A stretch of DNA of 64,000 nucleotides. Origin: JABFRJ01 sp963847145. Its GTDB lineage: Bacteria; Pseudomonadota; Alphaproteobacteria; Rhizobiales; Hyphomicrobiaceae. The position numbers were made by a program, and so were the translations under genes. Positions 55,521 through 64,000 of the stretch are shown piece after piece. Every line of letters begins with the position of its first letter. Within the stretch, counting starts at the first letter, position 1. The DNA is taken from the NCBI GenBank assembly GCA_963847145.1, contig CAWJYN010000007.1, positions 372,001-436,000 of the forward strand, given 5' to 3'. The notes under the pieces were generated by a model. It made no database searches. It was not told the origin of the DNA and saw only the letters and a list, made by a program, of their open reading frames with translations.

Positions 55521-56955
55521 ATGCTTGAACTGAACGAATTTTATGTGAATGGCGCGTGGCGCCGCACGCAGTCCACGGCGCGGCATTCGCTGGTCGAAGC
55601 GTGGACAGAGAAAACGTACGGCTCTGTCGCACTCGGCATTCGGCTCGATGTCGACGATGCGGTGGCTGCCGCGCGCGCGGCTTTTCCCGCATGGGCCGCG
55701 ACCAATCCAGCCGAACGGATCGCGATCGTCCAGCGGATCCAGGATCTGTATCTCAAGCGCGCCGAGGACATGGCGCAAGCGATTTCACGGGAGATGGGCG
55801 CGCCCATTGATCTCGCGCGCGGGGCCCAGGTGCCATTGGGTGCGCCGGCAGATCGCCAATTTCCTGGCGGCCGTCGAGAACTTCGAGTTTGTGCGTGAGG
55901 TTGGCCCGCACGCGCCCAACAGTCGCATCATGATGGAGCCGATCGGGGTCGCAGCACTCATCACGCCGTGGAACTGGCCCATCAGCCAGATCGCGCTGAA
56001 GGTCATCGCTGGTCTGCTGGCAGGTTGCACGCTCGTCTTCAAGCCGTCTGAATACGCGCCCCTTTCGGCCAATCTCTTTGCCTCAATTCTGCACGATGCC
56101 GGGGTTCCGCCGGGTGTCTTCAATCTCGTCCACGGTGATGGCGTCGGGGCAGGCACTTGGCTTTCCTCGCATCCGGACGTGGCCATGGTGAGCTTCACCG
56201 GTTCGACCCGCGCAGGCGTGGCTGTCTCCTTCGCTGCGGCCGCAACGCTTAAACGCGTGGCACTCGAACTTGGCGGCAAAGGTGCCAACCTGATCTTCGC
56301 CGACGCGGACGAAAAGGCTGTCGAGCGTGGCGTGCGGCAGTGCTTCAACAACAGCGGTCAGAGCTGCAACGCGCCCACACGGATGCTGGTGGAAAGGTCC
56401 GCGTACAAGCGGGCGGTCGAGACAGCGGTGCGCGTGGCGGCATCCGTCGCGGTGGGACCTTCGGACCAACCCGGTGCGCATGTCGGACCGGTGATTTCCG
56501 AACGCCAGTGGATGCGCGTCCAGTCCTTGATCGAGAAGGGCGTCGCCGAGGGTGCGCGGCTTGTCGGCGGGCGGTCCGGGAAGGCCGGAGGCATGTCGAA
56601 AGGTATCTTCGTGCGCCCGACGGTGTTCGCCGACGTATCGAACAAGATGACCATTGCGCAGGAGGAGATCTTCGGCCCGGTGCTGTCCATCATCCCGTTC
56701 GACACTGAGGATGAGGCGGTGCGGATCGCAAACGATACCCCGTACGGTTTGTCGAACTATGTCCAGAGCGCAGATGTCGCCAGGCGGCAGCGACTGGCGC
56801 GGCGGCTCGACGCCGGCATGATCGAAATGAACGGCCAGCCACGTGGCGCCGGCGCTCCATTCGGCGGCGTCAAGGGCTCCGGACGTGCGCGTGAAGGCGG
56901 TCGGATGGGGATCGAGGAGTTCATGGACGCGAAGGCCGTTTCCGCTTGGATCTGA
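55521..56955 (+). CDS. aldehyde dehydrogenase family protein (one frameshift)
   Basis: A ~477-residue NAD(P)-dependent ALDH. The start is MLELNEFYVNGAWRR, followed by ITPWNWPISQIALKVIAGL (Rossmann edge), SFTGSTRAGVAVSF, the catalytic glutamate in LKRVALELGGKGANLI, and the catalytic cysteine in NNSGQSCNAPTRM. EEIFGPVLSIIPFDTEDEA and GGVKGSGRAREGG end the domain. One extra base near 55835 breaks the frame (GAQVPLG into RRQIANFLAA). Part of the island's catabolic set. It would oxidise an aldehyde intermediate to its acid, and BoxD-type function is not suggested by sequence. Confidence 0.93.
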
Positions 56956-56995
56956 GGGCGGATTTCATCCGCCATCCATCTGCAATGGGGTCTGC

Positions 56996-57751
56996 ATGAA
57001 TCTTAAAGGCAAATGTGTGCTCGTCACGGGGGCGGCATCCGGCATCGGACTTGCGACCGTCGAGGGCTTTTGCGCCCGCGGTGCTCGGGTCGCGTTGAAC
57101 TACCTGCCGGACGACGCGAGGGGCGTGGCCGAGATCGAGCGGCTGCGTGCCGCGGGATATCAGGTGCTTCCCGCGCCCGGAAACGTTGGGCGGGCGGGCG
57201 AGGCCGAGGAAATGGTGGGGCGGGCGCTGGAGGCGCTCGGCGGTCTTGACTACTTGGTCAACAACGCCGGCACCTCTGCCACAAGGGAGCCGATACCATT
57301 TGAGGATCTCGACGCTGTGGGCGAGTCCCTCTGGACAGACGTGCTGTCGACGAACTTGCTCGGGCCGTTCCGATGCACAAAGACGGCGGCTAGCGCCCTT
57401 CGCGCGCGAAAAGGGGCCGTCGTCAATACCGCGTCGGTCGCGGGATTGGGGATGCGCGCGAGCAGCGTGGCCTATGCGGCCAGCAAGGCTGGCCTGATCA
57501 ATCTGACAAGGAACCTCGCCCGCGCTTTGGCGCCGGACGTCCGCGTCAACGCGGTCGCCCCCGGCATTGTCGACAGCCCCTGGATCTCGGAATGGCCCGA
57601 GCGGCGGCGCGAGTCCTCAAGGCAAAATTCGCTGCTGCAGACGATGAGCCGGCCTGAGGACATCGCCGACGTCATCTTGTTTCTCTGCGCCGGCACCAGG
57701 ATGATCAATTCGGAGACGATCGTCGTCAACGGCGGGAGCGTTACCGCCTAA
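56996..57751 (+). CDS. short-chain dehydrogenase/reductase
   Basis: A 251-residue classical SDR. The cofactor motif is LVTGAASGIGLATVE (residues 9-23), NNAG is in YLVNNAGTSATRE, the catalytic Ser is in NTASVAGLGMRASS, and Tyr-Lys in VAYAASKAGLINLTR. It ends with the FabG-like segment SETIVVNGGSVTA. ATG 56996 (MNLKGKCVLVTG) is preferred over 56843, which extends into the ALDH gene. It lies 40 bases after the aldehyde dehydrogenase gene. It should oxidise a 3-hydroxyacyl-CoA or an alcohol intermediate. Confidence 0.95.
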   Translation: MNLKGKCVLVTGAASGIGLATVEGFCARGARVALNYLPDDARGVAEIERLRAAGYQVLPAPGNVGRAGEAEEMVGRALEALGGLDYLVNNAGTSATREPIPFEDLDAVGESLWTDVLSTNLLGPFRCTKTAASALRARKGAVVNTASVAGLGMRASSVAYAASKAGLINLTRNLARALAPDVRVNAVAPGIVDSPWISEWPERRRESSRQNSLLQTMSRPEDIADVILFLCAGTRMINSETIVVNGGSVTA

Positions 57752-57781
57752 GCGGGACGCTCATCGCATTTCGCTCGAGCG

Positions 57782-58615
57782 TCAGCCGAGTCGGCGCTGA
57801 TCGGAATAGTCCGACCCACCGCGCTGCTCGATGACACGTCCGCCGCGCTGTTCGAGCTGTGGCAGGGCGGCTAGCGCCGATATGATGTGGTATTGAGTAG
57901 GCATCTGTTCCCAGGTGGTGGGAAGGAACTTTACGCTCCCTTTGCCCTCACGCAGGCGTTCCACTTTCAACGCGCTGCCTGCAGGGCTCAAGCAGGCATG
58001 CTCGACCGCTGCCTTATCCCACACAGGGGTGGCGGGGATGTACTTGTAATGCAGGATCCCGTCATTCTTTAGGCCCGCCATGCCTGGGTTCGGCGGCATC
58101 CTTGGTTCGCTTTCGACCAGATCGCCCACCGTCAGTTCGGCGAATGAGTGCGACAGCCATGACGCGCTGCATGTGACCCGGTCGCCGAAGGTGCGGGGCG
58201 GCGGCAGGTCGCACCAGAGCTTGGCGAAGCCGAGCTCCTCCCGGCCGCTCAGGATGGGATCGGCGAGATCTTCCCAGAGGACACACAGAAAGCTTCCTGT
58301 GACGTTGTCGCGTGCGCCAGTGAAGCGAGCCGGGAACTTGACCTGAAACATCGAATAACCGCGTCCGGCCAGCCACGCGAGGTTTGAGAGAACGTGGAAC
58401 TCCACCGTAACCACTGGCTCGCCAGCGAGGGAGAAGCCCGGCGGCAGCAGTGGCTTCAGAGCCGCCGCGTCAGTGAGAAAGCTGGTGGAAACGGTGAACC
58501 GCCCGGAGCCGCTCCAGTCGAACGGTCGACCGTCTGGGCCCTGTCGCGGGCCGCAGGTTGGCCCGAACCCGTAGGGCATCCGGTGCAATCGGATGGTGCT
58601 TGTTTCCTGTTGCAT
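57782..58615 (-). CDS. acetoacetate decarboxylase family protein
   Basis: A ~277-residue protein of the acetoacetate decarboxylase-like superfamily, encoded against the direction of its neighbours. GYSMFQVKFPARFTGA and DLADPILSGREELGFAKLWC contain the hallmark region around the Schiff-base lysine (GREELGFAK). ATG 58615 (MQQETSTIRLH) has a GGAGAGG site, and the frame to 58666 lacks one. Members decarboxylate beta-keto acids or act as aldolase-dehydratases. Transcription starts from the same divergent region as the CaiB genes. Confidence 0.87.
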   Translation of the reverse strand: MQQETSTIRLHRMPYGFGPTCGPRQGPDGRPFDWSGSGRFTVSTSFLTDAAALKPLLPPGFSLAGEPVVTVEFHVLSNLAWLAGRGYSMFQVKFPARFTGARDNVTGSFLCVLWEDLADPILSGREELGFAKLWCDLPPPRTFGDRVTCSASWLSHSFAELTVGDLVESEPRMPPNPGMAGLKNDGILHYKYIPATPVWDKAAVEHACLSPAGSALKVERLREGKGSVKFLPTTWEQMPTQYHIISALAALPQLEQRGGRVIEQRGGSDYSDQRRLG

Positions 58616-59013
58616 GGATGAAAGCCTCTCCAGTGTTCGCATGCCGTCGAATTTGAGCGTCTCCATCGGGTCGATTGCGCGACGGACGCTCCGCGTTGCC
58701 CCGCAACTGCGTTGTTTAGAACAAAAGCGTCAAACGAACTTTTGTAATGCTTGCTTGATCTCGGATCACGATAACTGCGCTTTGCGTCCAAGGTCGCAAT
58801 CTCGTGTAACAACACTCTCGCACCTTGGTCGCAGTGACGCACGCGCGGTTGGGCTGCCTGCGCTTGAGCTTAGCTCATGAGTTGTCCCGATTTCATCATT
58901 TGACGGGATGTCGCGGGCGCATTCTTTGTTGATGGAAGAGATTGAACCGAGTTCGATCCAGACCGACGCTGAAACTAGAGGCGCCCCGGCGGCGAGTAAT
59001 CAGAAGAAGACGG
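58616..59013. promoter_or_regulatory. divergent regulatory region with the shared TCAAACGA block (58730-58780)
   Basis: A 398-base intergenic region between the acetoacetate-decarboxylase-like gene (minus) and the first CaiB gene (plus). TCAAACGA lies at 58730-58737, and the following ~43 bases (CTTTTGTAATGC to GGATCACGATAACTGC) match the block at 54521-54571. No open reading frame of interest was seen. Confidence 0.65.
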
Positions 59014-60092
59014 ATGTCAATCGAGAAGCCACTGACCGGAATCACGGTCGTTGAGGCGGTCGGCACCAAGGTTCCGCCGCACTTTCCCTGGCGGCCAGAA
59101 TGTGCGGTCGCATCGCCTCGGACCTTGGGGCTCGGGTCGTGCGTCTGGTCCCGGTTGGGGCTACCTCCGAGCCTGCGCGAGATTGTTTCCTCGACTTGGG
59201 CAAAGAAATCGTCCCAGTTCAGCGCAACGACATAGTCGAACGGCTCGCGGCCTTCGGTGAAGCCGACTGCGTGATCGTGGACCCATCACTTGCCGATAGC
59301 CTCAGAGGCCGTGACCGGGGACCCGGCGCGGTGGTGCTGGCCATGTCGCTGGATGATCCGCTGGGCGGAAGTGAGTTCACCGTGGAAGCCCGTTCCGGGC
59401 TCATGGATCTGGTGGGGGAACCTGATCGCGCCCCTCTCCGTTTAGGAGGCCATCAGATCGCATATTCGGCGGGCCTCGCGGCTTATCTCGCCGTCATCGA
59501 TTTGTGCGCGCACCGCGCGCCTGGGGCTGCCCCTTCGTCGCGGCGCGTGGACCTGCTCGACATAGCTGTGTGGCTGAACTGGAAAGCGGTGGGTGCAGCT
59601 GCATTGGGGCTTCCGGTGCCAACGCGACTGGGCACCAACGGCGACTGGGTCGTGGTGCCGTGCCTGGATGGCTTCGTTGCGCTCGTTTATCGCTCCGTCG
59701 ATTGGGATGCTCTGAGGGTGGCTCTTGGTGAACCGCGCCTCGACGACGCCGGCTTCGCAACCGAGACCGGTCGCCGTGAGAACCGCGGCGCGGTGAATGG
59801 CATCCTGGCTGACGTTTTCGCGCGCATGAGCCGTGCCGAGATACGGCGACTTTCTTTGGCGCACCGCATTCCGCTGGGTCCGGTCTGGACGCCCGAGGAA
59901 CTGCGCGAGGACCCGCATTTTCGACACCGGGGCTTCTTTCAGAACGTCGACTGCGAAGGCGGCAAGGTGGCGCTGCCGCTGATCCCGGTGAAGTGGAGTG
60001 GTACTCGTTTCACACCTGGTTCAGCCACATATGCAAAGGAGACACGCAAACACCGACCGCCAATTCGGAGCGCCCTTGCAAAGGGGCGCTGA
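59014..60092 (+). CDS. CaiB/BaiF (class III) CoA-transferase, subunit lacking the catalytic Asp (one frameshift)
   Basis: ATG 59014 (MSIEKPLTGITVVEAVGTKV) loses one base near 59080 and continues SAALSLAARMCGRIASDLGARVVRL, the usual class III N-terminus. The total is ~359 residues ending RSALAKGR. The region that carries the catalytic Asp in active family members reads GGHQIAYSAGLAAYLAVIDL here, with no Asp at the expected place. SRAEIRRLSLAHRIPLGPVWTPEEL and EDPHFRHRGFF are typical later motifs. Its 3' end overlaps the second CaiB gene by 62 bases, suggesting two subunits of one heteromeric enzyme. Confidence 0.85.
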
Positions 60093-61264
60093 AACTAGTC
60101 TCGGGAAGTCGAAGCAATCCTTGTCGTCATTCCGTGTCCTCGATCTGGGGATCATCACGGCGGGCGCGGGAACCTCTGCCATTCTCGCGGATCTCGGCGC
60201 GGACGTGATCAAGATCGAGAGCCCGGCCTATCAAGACCCGTTTCGCCGGTGGGACGGCGAACAACTCGATGGGCAACATCCTGAACTGCCGCCGTACTTT
60301 CGTATGACAAACCGGGGCAAGCGCAACCTCGGGCTCGACCTAAAGACGAAAGCAGGACGCGAGGTGTTCCTCCGGCTCGTCAGGTCAAGCGACGTTGTCG
60401 TGGAAAATTTCCGGCGCGGCGTGTTGGACAAACTCGGCCTTGGGTACGAGGTGTTGAAGGCTGCGAACCCAAACATCATCCTCGCCTCCATCTCCAGCCA
60501 GGGCGAAGACGGGCCAGATAGCGCCTACGTGTCGTTCGGATCGACGTTGGAAGCCATGTCCGGGCTCGCGGCCACCACCGGTTACGAGGACGGGCCTCCG
60601 GTCGTCACCGGCAAGGAGATGAATTATCCGGACCAAGTGGTGGCGATTTTCGCTGCCGGTATGATCGAGACCGCCCGTTTGGCACGGAGCCGGGGCGGCG
60701 GGGGCGTACATCTGGATTTGTCCCAGCGAGAACTAACCAGCTTCCTTTGTGGCGACGCCTTTATGAGCGGCGGCGGCAGGCGCGGCAACTCCGACAACGG
60801 GGCGGCGATGCAGGGATGCTACCTGAGCGCAGATAAGACCTGGATCGCTGCTGCAATATCGGATGCGGACTTGGTGAGGCTCAAAACCGCAGGATGCGGC
60901 GAAAGCCGAGAGGCGATCGCACGATGGATCGCGTCTATGAACGCCGCGGGCGCGCTCACGGCATTGGCCAAGCTAGGCATACCCGCAGCATGCGTGGCAT
61001 CGGGAGCGGACGCGCTGGCTGACCGAAAGGTTGGATGGGAACGTGCCGTCGCGGTCGATCCCGTGGGCGGCGCGGTCAAAGGCGTACTATTCGACACAGG
61101 CATGACACCCGCTTCACTGCGACGGCCCAGCTGCTCTGGTCGGCGCCGACACGCGCGAAATTCTTGTCGAGGCAGGCGGATACTCGCCGCTCGAAGTCGA
61201 CGCGCTATCTGGCGTGTTCGTGCGCCCCGAACACTTGCGCAAATCTCAAGTAAGGCCCCGGTAA
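60031..61264 (+). CDS. CaiB/BaiF (class III) CoA-transferase, catalytic subunit (one frameshift)
   Basis: A ~411-residue class III CoA-transferase. FRVLDLGIITAGAGTSAILADLGADVIKIESP is the N-terminus, NRGKRNLGLDLKTKAGREVFL follows, and the catalytic Asp is in GKEMNYPDQVVAIFAAGM, at the same spacing from the following LDLS strand as Asp169 in formyl-CoA transferase. The end breaks near 61115 and corrects to VGADTREILVEAGGYSPLEV and VFVRPEHLRKSQVRPR with TAA 61262-61264. ATG 60031 is a plausible start, preceded by no strong Shine-Dalgarno. It would move CoA between acids so the substrate can be processed as a thioester. Confidence 0.88.
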
Positions 61265-61364
61265 ATTGCGTTGACCGATCCCCCTCGCTCGGACTTTTTA
61301 CATTACATGGAGCCAGCCACTAAGAAGTGGCGATGACCGACCGGCGAATTGCAGAGGAACTGAA

Positions 61365-62530
61365 ATGGCCTACATCGCGGGAGCCTTCGAGCATCCTACG
61401 CGGGATGCAGGCGACAAGACGCTGGCCCAGCTGCAGATCGAATTGGCCGTGGGCGCGCTCGCCGATGCCGGACTGTCGAAGAGGATGTCGACGGCTTGTT
61501 CTGCGGTCCGGACGCGCCGGGCACCGGCCCCCTGTCGATGGCCGACTACATGAACCTCGACCTTCGCCACGTCGACACGACGAACACGAGCGGCTCGTCC
61601 TACGTCCTCCATGTCGCGCATGCGGCGCAGGCGATCGCCGCGGGCAAATGCGATGTCGCGCTGGTGACGCTCGCCGGACGACCCCGCGCCGACGGTCGCC
61701 GCAAAGGCGCGCTGGTGCGGAACGACAATCCGAACCAGCCCGACTTCCAATGGGAGCAGCCGTTCGGGATGCAGATCCTGAACATGTACGGCATGACGGC
61801 GATGCGGCACATGGCGCTCTACGGCACGACTTGCGAGCAACTCGCCTGGATCCGTGTCGCCGCATCTGAGCATGCCAAGCACAACGAACGTGCGATGCTG
61901 CGCACGCCGTGACGGTCGAGGAGGTCGTGCATTCGCCACTCGTTGCCGATCCGCTGCGTCGGCTCGACTGCTGCATCATCAGCGATGGCGGCGGCGCGGT
62001 CATCGTCACACGGCCGGAGATCGCCAGAAGCCTCGCCAAGAGCCGCTCGCGGCCATGCGTCAAAGTCATAGGCTCTGGCGAGCGTCCACAGCATCAGCAG
62101 GGCGGCTACTTCGAGATCACCGAGTCCGGCGCGGTGGCCTCCGGGCGGACGGCCTTCGCCGAAGCGGGCGTGACGCCGGCCGACATCAAATACGTGTCGC
62201 TCTACGACAGCTTTACCATCACTGTGCTCATCCAGCTCGAGGACCTCGGGTTCTGCAAGAAGGGCCAGGGCGGACGCTTCGTGATGGACGGCAATCTCAT
62301 CTCGGGTATCGGCAAACTGCCGTTCAACACCGACGGCGGCGGACTTGTGCAACAACCATCCCGGTAATCGCGGCGGGATGACGAAGATCATCGAAGCGGT
62401 CCGCCAAGTGCGAGGCGAGGCCCATCCGGCCGTGCAGGTGGCGAATTGCAACCTCGCACTCGTGAACGCGATCGGCGGTCAGCTTGGCGTCCGGCACGCA
62501 TCCGGCACGCTGATCCTGGAGAGGGAGTGA
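61365..62530 (+). pseudogene. thiolase-fold protein of the lipid-transfer type, without the usual cysteine (three frameshifts)
   Basis: ATG 61365 has AGAGGA upstream and the ~387-residue protein reads MAYIAGAFEHPTRD, LADAGLSK.DVDGLFCGPDAPG, then TNTSGSSYVLHVAHAAQAIAAGKCDVALV, in which the nucleophilic Cys position of thiolases is occupied by Thr/Ser (TNTSGSS). The sequence continues ISDGGGAVIVTR, KYVSLYDSFTITVLIQLEDLGF, NHPGNRGGM and NAIGGQLGVRHASGTLILERE, typical of non-condensing thiolase-like proteins (SCP2/lipid-transfer, Ltp type). Breaks are near 61485, 61905 and 62345. A DUF35 gene starts two bases after the stop, a pairing known from retro-aldolase and acyltransferase complexes. Confidence 0.85.
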
Positions 62531-62532
62531 GC

Positions 62533-62877
62533 ATGATCGGCCGCATTCCGATCGATCCGCAGCCAAGCGCCGAAACGCAACGCGTTCTGGGACGCCGCGC
62601 GCGAGGGACGATTCCTGGTCAAGCGCTGCCGCGCATGCACGAAGGCGCACTGGTATCCGCGCACGCATTGTCCGTTCTGCGCGTCCGCCGACACCGAATG
62701 GATCGCAGAGCAGCGGCGACGGCACGATCTATTCGTACAGCGTGATGCGACGCGCAGAGCCGGTCTACGTGATGGCCTACGTGACGCTCGACGAAGGGCC
62801 GACCATGATGACCAATCTCGTCGATTGCGACCCCGACGCTGCTCACGGTCGGCGCGCGTGTCCGCGTCACGTTCTAA
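62533..62877 (+). pseudogene. DUF35 (Zn-ribbon and OB-fold) partner of the thiolase-like protein (several frameshifts)
   Basis: A ~114-residue protein read over several frames: MIGRIPIDPQPSAETQ, FWDAAREGRFLVKRCRACTKAHWYPRTHCPFCASADTEW and GDGTIYSYSVMRRAEPVYVMAYVTLDEGPTMMTNLVDCD, ending VGARVRVTF. It has the four Zn-binding cysteines of the rubredoxin-like ribbon (CRAC...CPFC) and the OB fold. Breaks lie near 62582, 62705 and 62840. Such proteins bind acyl-CoA or tether it for a thiolase-type catalytic partner. Confidence 0.87.
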
Positions 62878-62931
62878 GCCCCGCCGACGGCTATCGCCGT
62901 GCCGATGTTCAGCCCGCCCGGATGCCCGATC

Positions 62932-63614
62932 ATGATCGACAAACGAGTTCAGAGCGCCGCCGAGGCGCTGCAGGGCGTCAAGAATGGCTCGACGGTGCTC
63001 GTCGGCGGCTTCGGTCAGGTCGGCCATCCGATGGCGCTGATCGACGGCCTGATCGAAGCGGCGCCGCTGATCTCACTATCGTCTGCAACAACGCCGGCAT
63101 GGAGACGAGCGGCATGCCGCGGCTGATGAAGCTCGGCCGTGTGCGCAAGATCATCTGCTCCTTTCCGCGCACCGCCGCCGTGTTTTCCGAGCTCTATGCG
63201 GCGGGGAAAATCGAACTTGAGATCATGCCGCAAGGGACGCTTGCCGAGCGGATCAGGGCGGCCGGCGCAGGCATCGGCGGCTTCTTCACGCCTACCGGCA
63301 CGGGACGCTTCTGGCCCAAGGCAAGGAGACCCGCGAGATCGACGGCGGCACTATGTGTTCGAGCAGGCGCTCAAGGGCGACGTCGCGCTGATCGAGGGCT
63401 GGGAGGCCGATCGCTGGGGCAACCTGACCTTCCGCGGCTCCGGCCAAAATTTCAATCCGGTGATGGCGACGGCGGCCGATTGACCGTCGTGCAGGTGCAG
63501 CGTGTCGTCGAGCTCGGCGACATCGCGCCGAGGTGCCGTGACGGTCCCGGCATCTTCGTCGACCGGATCGTCGAGATCCCCTACGAGCCGCCGTATCCGG
63601 CGATCTCATATTGA
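62932..63614 (+). pseudogene. 3-oxoacid CoA-transferase subunit A (frameshifted)
   Basis: A ~228-residue subunit A protein: SAAEALQGVKNGSTVLVGGFGQVGHPMALIDG, then after a break near 63070 NNAGMETSGMPRLMKLGRVRKII, FSELYAAGKIELEIMPQGTLAERIRAAGAGIGGFFTPTG, VFEQALKGDVALIEGWEADRWGN and, after one more break near 63478, LTVVQVQRVVELGDI. Breaks also near 63305. These match 3-oxoadipate/acetoacetate CoA-transferase alpha (PcaI, ScoA, AtoD). ATG 62932 (MIDKRVQSAAEAL) is used. It transfers CoA from succinyl-CoA to a 3-oxoacid, and its partner follows after 12 bases. Confidence 0.88.
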
Positions 63615-63626
63615 GGGAGGCGCACC

Positions 63627-64000
63627 ATGAGACACATCGACAGAACGCGGATGCCGCCAAGGTCGACCGACGGCGATCGCCGGGCGCGTCGCGCGCGACA
63701 TCCCGGAAGGCTGGTATGTCAATCTCGGCATCGGCATCCCGACGCTGGTCGGCGATCTCCTGCCAGAGGGTCGCGAGGTCTCCTCCATTCGGAGAACGGC
63801 ATCCTCGGCATGGGCCCGGCTCGCGGCGGCCGGAGAGGCCGATCCCTGGCTGGTCAATGCCGGCAAGCAGGACATGTGCGCTGTTGCCGGGCGCCAGCCT
63901 GTTCGATCACGCCTTGAGCTTCGCGATGATCCGCGGCGGTCATCTCGATCTGTGCGTGCTCGGCGCCCTCGAGGTGGCCGAAAACGGCGACCTGGCGAAT
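63627..64000 (+). pseudogene. 3-oxoacid CoA-transferase subunit B, 5' part (frameshifted, runs off the window)
   Basis: ATG 63627 with GAGGGAGG upstream. Joined frames give IAGRVARDIPEGWYVNLGIGIPTLVGDLLPEGREV, LHSENGILGMGP, GEADPWLVNAGKQDMCAVAGASLFDHALSFAMIRGGHLDL, typical of PcaJ/ScoB/AtoA. The SENGILGMGP segment contains the catalytic glutamate. Breaks are near 63655, 63780, 63825 and 63885. The end is outside the window at 64000. It completes a two-subunit CoA-transferase after the thiolase/DUF35 pair. Confidence 0.87.

Larger units (their letters stand above)
44293..64000 (+). mobile_element. probable genomic island inserted at dusA (right end not in window)
   Basis: Inferred from the integrase beside dusA, the nearly uniform plus-strand orientation and the accessory catabolic and transport genes that follow. 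I searched by eye for a second copy of the 5' end of dusA (attR) and did not find one up to 64000, so the right end is either beyond the window or degraded. The left boundary is assumed to be near the dusA start, 44292. Confidence 0.55.

Noticed and set aside
55521..56955. BoxD aldehyde dehydrogenase of the benzoate pathway
   Set aside because: It is 17 kb away behind an integrase, in a different operon, and nothing in its sequence points to BoxD specifically.

Overview
The window looks like chromosomal DNA of a high-GC alphaproteobacterium, most likely of the order Hyphomicrobiales. I infer this from gene content: a phasin, two biotin carboxylase/BCCP fusions for propionyl-CoA and methylcrotonyl-type carboxylation, periplasmic glucan glucosyltransferase MdoH, the aerobic benzoyl-CoA (box) pathway, a B12-riboswitch uptake operon, and dispersed palindromic intergenic repeats. 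No rRNA, tRNA, CRISPR array or complete insertion sequence was recognised.

Layout. 1-4.2 kb (+): acyl-CoA dehydrogenase end, enoyl-CoA hydratase, an unrecognised exported membrane protein and an EamA exporter. 4.3-25.8 kb (-): glutamate-synthase-like flavoprotein, gamma-glutamyltransferase, propionyl-CoA carboxylase alpha, two tandem ParE/antitoxin modules, pyrF, gloB, a patatin, a complete btuB-btuF-btuC-btuD vitamin B12 operon behind a cobalamin riboswitch, and a five-gene operon with HpcH aldolase, RraA-like protein, TfoX N-domain protein, a C13 (legumain-like) peptidase and an Ldh-type dehydrogenase. 26-41 kb (+): phasin, M23 peptidase-like protein, UbiH-type monooxygenase, GH114-like protein, then benzoate degradation (benzoate-CoA ligase, boxC, boxB, boxA, VOC protein) and mdoH. 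The box genes sit behind a sigma70-type promoter overlapped by TGCA-N6-TGCA operators, and are interrupted by two unrelated insertions: a small gene bracketed by inverted repeats and a retropepsin-like pair. 41.2-44.3 kb (-): biotin-dependent carboxylase alpha subunit and dusA.

44.4-64 kb looks like a genomic island. A tyrosine recombinase lies divergently just upstream of the dusA start, the known position of dusA-associated integrases. Behind it are two tandem paralogous substrate-binding proteins, a fused permease and an ATPase (an Fe3+-type ABC importer). Then follows a catabolic cluster: amidohydrolase, alpha/beta hydrolase, GST, enoyl-CoA hydratase, aldehyde dehydrogenase, SDR, acetoacetate-decarboxylase-like protein, two CaiB/BaiF CoA-transferases, a thiolase-fold protein without the usual cysteine, its DUF35 partner, and both subunits of a 3-oxoacid CoA-transferase. 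A shared TCAAACGA motif lies in both divergent promoter regions. This cluster is the best candidate for an undescribed pathway. Its substrate cannot be read from sequence.

Caution: many genes carry one-base indels that break the frame, while the protein between indels stays fully conserved. They are few in 1-31 kb and dense in boxC, the first half of the transporter region, the 52-54 kb genes and 61.3-64 kb. Uncorrected sequencing or assembly errors are the simplest explanation. Genes with several such breaks are typed pseudogene below, but may be intact in the organism.
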